Positions 51,503-59,592 of a DNA stretch of 64,000 nt are shown in pieces. This DNA is from Poriferisodalis sp965203655. Lineage in GTDB: Bacteria > Actinomycetota > Acidimicrobiia > Acidimicrobiales > Poriferisodalaceae. The position numbers and the translations under genes were made by a program. Each line of letters opens with the position of its first letter. The first letter of the stretch is position 1. Under the pieces are notes generated by a model that worked only from the letters and a program-made list of their open reading frames with translations, did not search any database and had not been told where the DNA came from. The stretch lies in the NCBI RefSeq assembly GCF_965203655.1, contig NZ_CBDBDD010000009.1, forward strand, positions 248,001 to 312,000, read 5' to 3'.

Positions 51503-54013
51503 ATGCCTGAGCAAGCGCAATGCGTCATCGTCGGGGGCGGGGCCATGGGGGCCGGCCTGCTGTATGCCCTCGCGCACGAGGGCTGGACCGACACGATCCT
51601 GGTGGAGAAGGGCGAGCTGACCTCCGGGTCCACTTGGCATGCGGCCGGTCTGATCCCCAACTTCATCGGCGATCTCAACATGGCCAAGGTGCACCAGGAG
51701 GCGGTCGCGCTCTACCCACGCCTGGAGGCCGAAACAGGACTGTCGGCGGGCTGGCACGGTTGCGGCGCCATACGGCTGGCGCGCACGGCCGACGAGGCCG
51801 ACTGGCACCACTACGTCCACGCCATGCTCACCCAGATCGGCGTCGAATCGCACCTGATCGGGCCCGACGAGATTGCTGAACGGCACCCGCTGCTGACCGA
51901 TCTCGACGACGTACGGCTCGGCTTCTACACACCCCATGACGGCTGGACCGATCCGTCGAGCTGCACGAACGCCATGGCCAAGGGGGCCCGCGATCTGGGC
52001 TGCCGGATCATGCGCCACACGCTCGTGACCGGCATGTCCCAGCGCCCCGACGGCAGCTGGGATGTCACGATCGTGCGCGGCGGCGCCGATCCGGGCCGGC
52101 GCCGCAACGGTTCGAACGGCCACGACGAGCAGGACACCATCCACTGCGAGCACGTCGTGAACGCCGCCGGGCACTACGCACCCCAGCTCGGCGCCATGAT
52201 CGGGCTCGACGTGCCGATCGTGTCGGTCATCCACCAGTACTTGGTGACCGAGACCGTGCCCGAGGTCGAAGCCCTCGATTTTGAGCTGCCGGTAGTGCGC
52301 GATCCCCGTGCTTCCTGCTACTACCGCCAGGAGATCGACGGCCTGCTCATCGGGCCGTACGAGATGTCCGGATCCCGGTCCTACGGCGTCGACGGCATCG
52401 ACTGGGACCTGCACTTCCATCTGCCCGGCGAGAACCTGGACGTGCTCGAAGAATGCCTCGGCTTCGCCGAGCAGCGCATCGGCGTGCTGTCCGACGCGGG
52501 CATCAAGCAGGTCGTGTCGGGGCCGATCACCCATACCCCCGACTCGGGCTATCTGATGGGTCCCGCACCGGGGGTGCGCAATTACTGGCACTGCAACGGG
52601 GCGTCCATCGGCATCACCCAGGGCCCGGGCGCCGGGAAGTTCCTGGCGCAGTGGATGGTCCACGGTCAGACCGAGATCAACGTGCGCGCCATGGATCCGC
52701 GCCGCTTCGGCGACCACACCGGCCCCAAGTCGCAATTCGTTCTCGAGAAGGCGCTCGACGAGTACCACGAGATGTACCAGGTGCGGCTGCCGGGGGAGCA
52801 GCGAGCCGCCGGCAGGCCGGTCAAGACCACGCCGCTGTGGGGACGCTTCGACGCGCTGGGAGCGCAGTGGCAGGAGATCTACGGGTGGGAGCGCCCCCAG
52901 TACTTCTCGCCCGACGGCACGCCTGAAGCGCACTCGTTCCGTCGCTCCAACGCGCATGACGTTGTCGGCGCCGAAGTGCGCGGCGTTCGCGAGCGCGTCG
53001 GGGTGGCCGACCTGAGCGCGTTCGCCAAGTTCGAGGTGACCGGGCCTGACGCGGCGGCCCTGCTGGATCGGCTGTCGGCCAACCGCCTGCCCGGGCGCGA
53101 CGGCGGAATTCGCCTGACCCACATGCTCACCGAGCTGGGCGGCATCGAGTGCGAGATGACCATTGCACGGCTGGCGCCGGACCGGTTCTGGCTGGCCTCC
53201 GCCATAATGGGCCAGAGCCACGATCTGGACTGGCTGCGCGATCACGTCGCGGCCGGCGAGCAGGTGAGCGTGCGCGACGCCACCGACAGCACCGCCATCT
53301 TGGGAGTGACCGGCCCGCGTGCTCGTGACGTGCTGTCGCCGGTGACCGACGCCGACTTGAGCAATGACGCATTCAGCTGGCTGACTGCCCAGCAGATCTC
53401 GGTGGCAGGCGTGCCCGTCATTGCGCTGCGGGTGTCCTACGTCGGCGAACTGGGCTGGGAGCTGCACTGCCCGATGGACGATCTGGCCCGCGTGTATGAC
53501 GCAGTCGCCGAAGCCGGCGAGCCCCACGGCCTGGTGCACTTCGGCAGCTACGCCATGAATGTCATGCGCATCGAGAAGGCCTACAAGGCATGGGGCAGCG
53601 AACTCACCACCGAGATCACGCCGGTCGAGGCCCGACTCGGGCGCTTCGTGGACTACAGCCGTCCCTTCCTCGGCCGTGACGCGGCACAGGCTCGCCGGGA
53701 ATCTGAGCAGCAGGGCGAGCCGTTGTCGATGGTGCTCGTGTACTGCGAGGTGGACACCGAGATGGGCTCGATGGGCAACGACCTCCGCGGCAATGAGCCG
53801 GCGTTCGCGCCGGGCAGCGACGAGCCCATGGGCATCGGCACCAGCGGCGCCTGGGGCCACACCGTGGGCCGCAGCTTGGCCTTCGTGTACGTCGACCCCC
53901 GGTTCGAAGCCCCCGGCAGCACGTTCGAGCTGGATCTGCTCGGCGAGCGGCGCACAGCGACTGTGCTGGCCGAAGCGGCCTACGACCCGCAGAACCGGGG
54001 ATTGCGGTCATGA
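51503..54013 (+). CDS. Dimethylglycine/sarcosine dehydrogenase-like FAD-GcvT fusion, copy 2
   Basis: This 836-residue paralogue has CVIVGGGAMGAGLLYAL at the N-terminus, TSGSTWHAAGLIPNF with the FAD-linking His, and GcvT features (ADLSAFAKFEVTGPDAA, VSYVGELGWELHCPM, NVMRIEKAYKAWGSE). It is clearly divergent from copy 1, so the two probably use different N-methyl substrates. Its stop overlaps the MttB-like gene start by four bases (ATGA), coupling the two. The 150-base gap before it has no strong ribosome site at 51503. Confidence 0.87.
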   Translation: MPEQAQCVIVGGGAMGAGLLYALAHEGWTDTILVEKGELTSGSTWHAAGLIPNFIGDLNMAKVHQEAVALYPRLEAETGLSAGWHGCGAIRLARTADEADWHHYVHAMLTQIGVESHLIGPDEIAERHPLLTDLDDVRLGFYTPHDGWTDPSSCTNAMAKGARDLGCRIMRHTLVTGMSQRPDGSWDVTIVRGGADPGRRRNGSNGHDEQDTIHCEHVVNAAGHYAPQLGAMIGLDVPIVSVIHQYLVTETVPEVEALDFELPVVRDPRASCYYRQEIDGLLIGPYEMSGSRSYGVDGIDWDLHFHLPGENLDVLEECLGFAEQRIGVLSDAGIKQVVSGPITHTPDSGYLMGPAPGVRNYWHCNGASIGITQGPGAGKFLAQWMVHGQTEINVRAMDPRRFGDHTGPKSQFVLEKALDEYHEMYQVRLPGEQRAAGRPVKTTPLWGRFDALGAQWQEIYGWERPQYFSPDGTPEAHSFRRSNAHDVVGAEVRGVRERVGVADLSAFAKFEVTGPDAAALLDRLSANRLPGRDGGIRLTHMLTELGGIECEMTIARLAPDRFWLASAIMGQSHDLDWLRDHVAAGEQVSVRDATDSTAILGVTGPRARDVLSPVTDADLSNDAFSWLTAQQISVAGVPVIALRVSYVGELGWELHCPMDDLARVYDAVAEAGEPHGLVHFGSYAMNVMRIEKAYKAWGSELTTEITPVEARLGRFVDYSRPFLGRDAAQARRESEQQGEPLSMVLVYCEVDTEMGSMGNDLRGNEPAFAPGSDEPMGIGTSGAWGHTVGRSLAFVYVDPRFEAPGSTFELDLLGERRTATVLAEAAYDPQNRGLRS

Positions 54014-55593
54014 GCGATACCGACACGAGTGAGGCGCCCAGGCGGCGCCGCGGCGGCGGCCGGGCTGGCCGCATCGCCGTCCGCGAAGCTGCTCCCGAGC
54101 GTGATCGCCGGCCTGTTCGCCCGGGTCTGCCCGCGGGTCGCTTCAAACCGCTGACCGAGAGCGACATGCAGCAGGTGTACGACACCGCACTCGGGCTGCT
54201 CGAAGACGTCGGCATGGGCGATCCCCTCGACGAGTTCGTCGAGGCGGCGATGCCTGCGGGCGGGTGGGTCGACGACAACGGACGCATTCACCTGCCTCGC
54301 GGCGTCGTGGAGCGCGCCATCGAGACGGCGGCCAAGGAGTGGATCTGGCACGGCTTCGACGACGACCAGTCGGTGCACGTGGGCGGTGAGCACGTCTATT
54401 TCGGCACGTCCGGCGCTGCGGTGATGATGTACGACCACGAGACGGGCACGTTCCGCGATTCGCTCGCGCAGGACGTGTACGACTGCGGCCGCTTGGTCGA
54501 CACGCTCGACAACCTGCACTTCTACGTGCGCACGGTGGTGGCACGCGACATGGTCGAGACCCGTGACCTCGACATGACCACGGCATACGCAGTGATGTGC
54601 AGCACCACCAAGCCGGGCGGATCGTCGTGGTTCGAGCCGGAGTGGGTGTACGAGTCGGTCGAGATGTTCGATCTCGTGCTGGGAGGCGAGGGTGAGTTCG
54701 CGAAGCGCCCGTTCATCGCGGCCAACAACACGTTCGTCGTACCACCGCTGCGCTTTGCCTACGACTCGGCCAGGTGCCTGGTGGCACAGGTGCGCACGGG
54801 CATGCCCATCAACCTGCTGTCGGCCCTGCAGGCCGGCGCCACTGCGCCTGCGGCGCTCGCAGGCGCGCTGGCGCAGGCGGTGGCCGAGTGCCTCGGGGGG
54901 TTGACCTTCGTGAACTTGCTGTCGCCTGGGCATCCCTGCCTGCTGGGCTTGTGGCCGTTCGTGTCCGACCTGCGCACGGGCGCGATGAGCGGGGGATCGG
55001 GCGAGGAAGGAATTCTCAACGCCGCAGCGGCCGAAGTGGGCCACTGGCTCGGGCTGCCCACCGGTGTGGCGGCAGGCATGACCGATTCCAAGGTGAACGA
55101 CGCCCAAGCCGGCTACGAGAAGGGCCTGAACGTCGGACTAGCCGGCCATGCGGGAGCGAACATCGTCTATGAGTCGGCGGGGATGCTGGCGAGCCTGCTG
55201 GCGTGCTCGCACGAGGCGCTGGTGATCGACAACGACATGCTGGGCGCCATCAACCGCACCGTGCGCGGCATCGAGGTGAATGCCGACACCCTGTCGGCAG
55301 AGCTCATCGGCGAGGTCATTGCGGGGCCGGGGCACTTCCTGGGCTCGCCGCAGACGCTCGAGCTCATGGAAACCGAGTACCTCTACCCGCTGGTGTCCAA
55401 CCGGGACACTCCCGAGGACTGGACCGAGGCTGGCAGCCGGGCCGCGCACGATGTCGCCCACGACCATGTGGTGGCCACGCTGGAGAACCACTGGCCGTCG
55501 CATATCAGCCCTGCTGTCGACGCCGCCATCCGGGACGCCTTCCCGATCGGCCTGCAACCGCAAGGCCCTTCGACCACTGCCGTCGCCTCCTAA
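54010..55593 (+). CDS. MttB-family methyltransferase (non-pyrrolysine)
   Basis: The 527-residue protein is a TIM-barrel member of the trimethylamine methyltransferase (MttB) superfamily: LTESDMQQVYDTALGLLEDVGM, FGTSGAAVMMYD, ETRDLDMTTAYAVMCSTTKP, ANNTFVVPPLRFA and EAEVGHWLGLP-type helices (AAEVGHWLGLPTGVAAGMTDSK). There is no in-frame TAG, so it lacks pyrrolysine, as in glycine-betaine methyltransferase relatives. Those need a corrinoid protein, but none is adjacent. It is coupled to a FAD-GcvT gene, which suggests demethylation of a quaternary amine feeding the dehydrogenases. A basic N-terminus (residues 10-35) is probably disordered. Confidence 0.85.
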   Translation: MSDTDTSEAPRRRRGGGRAGRIAVREAAPERDRRPVRPGLPAGRFKPLTESDMQQVYDTALGLLEDVGMGDPLDEFVEAAMPAGGWVDDNGRIHLPRGVVERAIETAAKEWIWHGFDDDQSVHVGGEHVYFGTSGAAVMMYDHETGTFRDSLAQDVYDCGRLVDTLDNLHFYVRTVVARDMVETRDLDMTTAYAVMCSTTKPGGSSWFEPEWVYESVEMFDLVLGGEGEFAKRPFIAANNTFVVPPLRFAYDSARCLVAQVRTGMPINLLSALQAGATAPAALAGALAQAVAECLGGLTFVNLLSPGHPCLLGLWPFVSDLRTGAMSGGSGEEGILNAAAAEVGHWLGLPTGVAAGMTDSKVNDAQAGYEKGLNVGLAGHAGANIVYESAGMLASLLACSHEALVIDNDMLGAINRTVRGIEVNADTLSAELIGEVIAGPGHFLGSPQTLELMETEYLYPLVSNRDTPEDWTEAGSRAAHDVAHDHVVATLENHWPSHISPAVDAAIRDAFPIGLQPQGPSTTAVAS

Positions 55594-55596
55594 GGG

Positions 55597-55650
55597 GCTG
55601 AGCCGAATGGCGAAGCCGTGGCCCGAGCGGCCCGTGAGCGCAGCGACTAG
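55597..55650. repeat. Dispersed repeat copy C in a convergent intergenic gap
   Basis: ctgagccg-aatggcgaagccg-tggcccgagcggcccgtgagcg-cagcga repeats the core of copy A (8291-8364) and copy B (39631-39744). Like A it fills the short gap between two converging genes and even contributes the stop region of the arsenate reductase gene. Confidence 0.7.
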
Positions 55651-56351
55651 GCCGCCGCGGGGATATTGAGCGTGGCCAAGAGCGCGCCGACGCGCTGGCC
55701 GATGTCGTCACGTACCTCCCGCACAACCTCAATCGGCTGGCCGGCGGGGTCGGTGAGTTCCCAGTCCTCGTAGCGCTTGCCCGGAAAGATCGGGCAGGCG
55801 TCGCCGCATCCCATGGTGACGATCACGTCGGCCGCCCGGGCAATCTCATCGGTCCACGGCTTGGGGTACTCGCCGGTGATGTCGATACCGATCTCGCCCA
55901 TGGCCTCGATGACGGCGGCGTTGGTTTCGAGACCCGGGTCGGAGCCGCCGGAGAACACGTCGACGCGGCTGCCCGCAAGGTGCCGGAGCCAGCCGGCCGC
56001 CATCTGGGAGCGCCCCGCATTGTGCGTGCACAGGAACAGCACCGCAGGTACGTCGAGCGAGCCGACTTCGAGACGCTTGAGCGCTCGCAAGCGGTCGCGG
56101 GTGAAGCGTTCGATCAGCAGCGGTAGCCAGTCCAGCAGCCTCGCCCCGGCCTTGAGCTTCGTGCGTGAGTCGAGCATGTAGCGCTCGATGGTCTCGGCAT
56201 TGAAGACGCCATCGAACTCGTCGCGCAGCCGAGCCGAGCCCTGCTTGATCAGCAGCAGCTGCTCGGTGGTGAACTCCGGCAGGCCGACCTCGTGGTCGCT
56301 AGCCGTGAAGTTGCGCGGCGCAGCGCTGTCCGATGTCGAGTTCGTGGACAT
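55647..56351 (-). CDS. Arsenate reductase (LMW-phosphatase type) with N-terminal helical domain
   Basis: The 234-residue protein has an N-terminal three-helix segment (about 25-95, LLLIKQGSARLRDEFDGVF) and a C-terminal LMW-PTP-like arsenate reductase: P-loop Cys108 in CTHNAGRSQM, and VTMGCGDACPIFPGKRYEDWEL with the additional cysteines. It reduces arsenate to arsenite using thioredoxin- or mycothiol-type donors. AGGAG is six bases ahead of ATG 56351. No arsR or arsenite exporter is adjacent, which is unusual for detoxification genes. Confidence 0.87.
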   Translation of the reverse strand: MSTNSTSDSAAPRNFTASDHEVGLPEFTTEQLLLIKQGSARLRDEFDGVFNAETIERYMLDSRTKLKAGARLLDWLPLLIERFTRDRLRALKRLEVGSLDVPAVLFLCTHNAGRSQMAAGWLRHLAGSRVDVFSGGSDPGLETNAAVIEAMGEIGIDITGEYPKPWTDEIARAADVIVTMGCGDACPIFPGKRYEDWELTDPAGQPIEVVREVRDDIGQRVGALLATLNIPAAA

Positions 56352-56567
56352 AGGTGCTCCTGGGTGTGCGGCCGCGCAGCTGCCGCCGCGCGGCATCCGG
56401 CTCAGCGTCGTAGGTAAGCGGCGACCGGGAGCGGGATCAAGCGATGTCGCGGCATCGTTGGCCGATGTTTCCGCGATGTTTGCGTTAGGCATCGCTGCGC
56501 CTCCACGGTCCGCAATGCACCGGGCGAGGCGGCGTCGCCGATCGGCTCGGCCTCCTAGCGTGATCCT

Positions 56568-57089
56568 GTGGCGCGCTCGCTCGATCTCAACGTGGTGCTG
56601 ACTGGCTTCATGGGGACAGGCAAGACCACCGTCGGTCGGTTGGTCGCACACGAGCTGGATTGGACGTTCATCGACACAGATGACGTGATCGTGGCCCGGC
56701 ACGGACCGATCAACGCCATCTTCGCCGAGCAGGGCGAACGTGCTTTCCGAGCACTCGAGCGGGAGGTGGCTGCCGAAGCTGCCCGCAGTCGGCAGCACGT
56801 CATCGCCACTGGCGGTCGGATGCTTCTCGACTCGGCCAATGCCGACGCGCTGACCGCCACGGGTCGCGTCTTCTGTCTCGCCGCCAGTGTCGACGAGATC
56901 CTCCGCCGCCTGAGGGCCGATGTCGATGGCCCGGTGCGGCCATTGCTTGCGGGCGACGACCCGGCCGCCGCAGTTGCCCGGCTCCTCGACGAGCGGGCCG
57001 CGGGCTACGGGCAGTTCGAGCAGGTCCACGCAGCGGGCCGCTCACCGCAGGACATAGCGGCAGACATCATCAAGCGCCTCGAAGCCTGA
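56568..57089 (+). CDS. aroK: Shikimate kinase
   Basis: The 173-residue protein has P-loop GFMGTGKTT (residues 13-21), DTDDVI for the metal and shikimate aspartate, a FRALEREV motif and ATGGRM with the substrate-contacting glycines; RPLLAGDD lies in the lid region. Usual aroK enzymes sit with aroB/aroC, but this one is alone, so the symbol is tentative; other small-molecule kinases of the family are possible. GTG is the start. Confidence 0.72.
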   Translation: MARSLDLNVVLTGFMGTGKTTVGRLVAHELDWTFIDTDDVIVARHGPINAIFAEQGERAFRALEREVAAEAARSRQHVIATGGRMLLDSANADALTATGRVFCLAASVDEILRRLRADVDGPVRPLLAGDDPAAAVARLLDERAAGYGQFEQVHAAGRSPQDIAADIIKRLEA

Positions 57090-57144
57090 CCCGCGACAGC
57101 ACGTTTGACCGGCTGTCGAAAGCCGGCGGATCGTCAGGGGATGC

Positions 57145-58368
57145 TCAGTCGGAGGCGACGATGCCGCGCTCGGTCAAGTCGGCGATCTCGCTCTCGTCCA
57201 GGCCGAGCAGATCGCCCAGCAGGGCTGCTGTGTGCTCGCCGGCTCGTGGCGCGGGGCCGCGCACGCCCACGTCGGGAGAGTTGTGCATACGGAACGGAGC
57301 GGCGATCGTCTCGAAGTCGCCGGCCTCTGGGTGGTGAATTGTCTCGAAGGCGCCGGTTGCGCGCACCTGCGGATCCTGCGCTGCTTGCGCCGTGTCGTTG
57401 ATCGGCGCCCAGATGCAGCGGTGCTCGTCCAGCCGGGGCATCCAGTAGTCGGATGGCTGTGACTTGAGCGTGTCGTCGATGTCGGCCAGCAGTGCGCGCA
57501 TCGCCCGGAATCGCTGCCGGCCGGTCTGGTAGTCGGGATTGGACAGCAGGTCCTCGCGCTCGATGGCCTTGCAGAAGCGTTCCCATGCGTCACCGGTGTC
57601 AGGCATCGTGAAGTGCAGCCAGCGCCCGTCCGCGCACTCGAAGGCTTCGAGCATGGGCGACAGGCCGCTGTCACGATGACGTTCGGTGTTCGGTCGACCG
57701 TCCACCAGCGAGGTGGACATGTCGATGGCGATGGTCCAGGTCGCAGTGCGCAGCAGCGACGACTCCACCACCTGGCCCTCGCCGGTCACATCCCGGGCTC
57801 GCAGCCCGGCCATGATCGCGCCGAAGAACGCCAGGCTCGTGGTGTGGTCTCCTTGGCCTGGCCGGGCGTGCGGCGGGGCGCCTCCGGGAGGCGTCGAGGC
57901 GCCGTACAAGCCCGACCGTGAGAAGAAGGCCGTCACGTCGTAGCCCGGCCGGTCGATCTCGTCTCCGACCTCCCCGTAGCCAGACAGCACGCCGATCACC
58001 AGGTCGGGCTTCAGCGCCATCAGGTCGTCGGTGCCCAGGCCGAAGCGGTCGCGGCGCTCGGGCAGCAGGTTCATGACCACGACATCGGAGGCCGCGACCA
58101 GGCGTCGCGCAATCGCTGAGCCGTCGGGATCCTCGAGGTTGAGCTGGATCGACTGCTTGCCTCGGTTGATGAACTGGAACGCCACGTCAGGGTTGTGGAC
58201 GCCGTCGGGCACTTTGGCCTGCTTCATCAGCCCGCGGATCGGATCGCCTCCGATCGCCTCCACCTTGATCACTTCGGCACCGAGGTCGGCCATGATCGCC
58301 ACGGCCGACGGCGCGGCCGCGAAGTTGGCGAACTCGGTGACCCGGATGCCCTCGAGGGGTGATGTCAT
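57145..58368 (-). CDS. CaiB/BaiF family III CoA transferase
   Basis: This 407-residue protein has TSPLEGIRVTEFANFAAAPSAVAIMADLGAEVIKVE (N-terminal CoA site), NLEDPDGSAIARRL, and the catalytic Asp in PGQGDHTTSLAFF. Members move CoA between carboxylic acids such as carnitine, oxalate/formate or bile acids. It overlaps the upstream sucrase/ferredoxin-like gene by four bases (ATGA), with GGAG ahead of the ATG. Substrate unknown. Confidence 0.87.
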   Translation of the reverse strand: MTSPLEGIRVTEFANFAAAPSAVAIMADLGAEVIKVEAIGGDPIRGLMKQAKVPDGVHNPDVAFQFINRGKQSIQLNLEDPDGSAIARRLVAASDVVVMNLLPERRDRFGLGTDDLMALKPDLVIGVLSGYGEVGDEIDRPGYDVTAFFSRSGLYGASTPPGGAPPHARPGQGDHTTSLAFFGAIMAGLRARDVTGEGQVVESSLLRTATWTIAIDMSTSLVDGRPNTERHRDSGLSPMLEAFECADGRWLHFTMPDTGDAWERFCKAIEREDLLSNPDYQTGRQRFRAMRALLADIDDTLKSQPSDYWMPRLDEHRCIWAPINDTAQAAQDPQVRATGAFETIHHPEAGDFETIAAPFRMHNSPDVGVRGPAPRAGEHTAALLGDLLGLDESEIADLTERGIVASD

Positions 58369-59459
58369 CTCCGTTGCTCCCGTATGTCGGTAACGATGAA
58401 CTCGGTCGCCGGCTTGGCGGGCAATCCGCCCATCGCACGGCACGCAATGGTCGGCACGGTGCGCCCTTCGTGCACGGTCACGGTCCACGCACGCCCTGCG
58501 GATGTTGCGATCACGTCGACCTCCCAGGCGTCAGGGGTGCGTCGGAAACGCACCTCGCGCGCCATGGATTCGAGCGACCACCCGATCTCGGCCAGCACCG
58601 CCCGCTCGCCCACCTGGGCGGGCCCGGTCGCAGCCCCCCACCAGCCGCGACAGCGTGGCGCCAAGGCGGATGCGTCCGCGGTCCGATCCAAGATGGAGGC
58701 CAGTTCACCGGCCTCGATGCCGGCCCACATGCGGCCGTCGGGCAGTGTCATCGCGGTGGGGGCAAATCGATGCCCCCCGGTGTGGCTGACCCGGTACACG
58801 GAGACCCGCCCGCTGGCTGTCGGCGCGCCCGGATAGGGCTCGTTGACGTCTGCGCGGCGGTAGGCCCGCAGCGCGCCCTCGAAGTCGGCTGCGAGGCGGG
58901 AGCCCTCGCTGCCGCAGCACACGTCGTGGCTGCCCTGGGTGCAGATCAGCACTGCCCGCTCGTCTTCGGTGCAGCCGAGCGATGCGAATCCCTGCCCGTC
59001 GGGAATCGGGTCGGATGGCAGGTTGTGCTCAAGGTGTGCGAAGAGCTGGCGCAGTCCGGCGGGGTCGGCGGCTTCGAAGTACGCGGACTGGATCCCGGCA
59101 CCGGCACGCGAATGGAGCACGACAGGAATCCGGTCGGACCTCGTGCGCTCGTCCGGCGGCACCGTGGCGAGGACGCGCGTCGCGCCCGTCGCCAGATCGA
59201 TCATCGGTCTGAATCCCTCCAGCAGGCCGGAGGCGAAGACCGGCTTTGGCCAGGGCAGCGGTGTTTCGATCAGCGCAACTGCCCCGGCGCTGATTGCGGT
59301 TCCGCCGGGGTCCGTGCCGATGCCGGCAGCGTGCGCGGAGCAGCGCGGCGCCTCGTCGGCAGCCGGCAGCAGCGCGAGCACATCGGGCTCGAGCGGTGGC
59401 AGAGCACCCTCGGTCGGCTGCGCCGGTCGGGACGCTGTTCCCTCCGGTGCCGCTGCCAT
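58365..59459 (-). CDS. Sucrase/ferredoxin-like family protein
   Basis: The 364-residue protein contains LICTQGSHDVCCGSEGSRLAADFEGAL, the cysteine motif of the sucrase/ferredoxin-like (thioredoxin-fold [2Fe-2S]) family, preceded by FASLGCTEDERAV and followed by SHTGGHRFAPTAMTLPDGRMWAG. The family has no settled function. Being translationally coupled to a CoA transferase may mean a shared pathway, but this can also be incidental. ATG 59459 is the first start with the family's domain directly downstream. Confidence 0.82.
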   Translation of the reverse strand: MAAAPEGTASRPAQPTEGALPPLEPDVLALLPAADEAPRCSAHAAGIGTDPGGTAISAGAVALIETPLPWPKPVFASGLLEGFRPMIDLATGATRVLATVPPDERTRSDRIPVVLHSRAGAGIQSAYFEAADPAGLRQLFAHLEHNLPSDPIPDGQGFASLGCTEDERAVLICTQGSHDVCCGSEGSRLAADFEGALRAYRRADVNEPYPGAPTASGRVSVYRVSHTGGHRFAPTAMTLPDGRMWAGIEAGELASILDRTADASALAPRCRGWWGAATGPAQVGERAVLAEIGWSLESMAREVRFRRTPDAWEVDVIATSAGRAWTVTVHEGRTVPTIACRAMGGLPAKPATEFIVTDIREQRR

Positions 59460-59592
59460 CGGGCCAGCATAGGAAGCCGTTCTGGCTGCGGCCTGATGAA
59501 CCCTGCGCCGAGCGTGCGTCCCCCGAACCGTCGGCAGAGGTTCACCATGGCGCTGCCCAGGCGTTGTGCGGGCTCGCGGTAGGTTCGGGTAC

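Noticed and set aside
54010..55593. Pyrrolysine-containing MttB
   Set aside because: The frame has no internal TAG and no pylS/pylT-type genes were seen.
56352..57029. N-terminal extension of the arsenate reductase frame
   Set aside because: The extension is antisense to the shikimate kinase gene, whereas ATG 56351 has a good AGGAG site.
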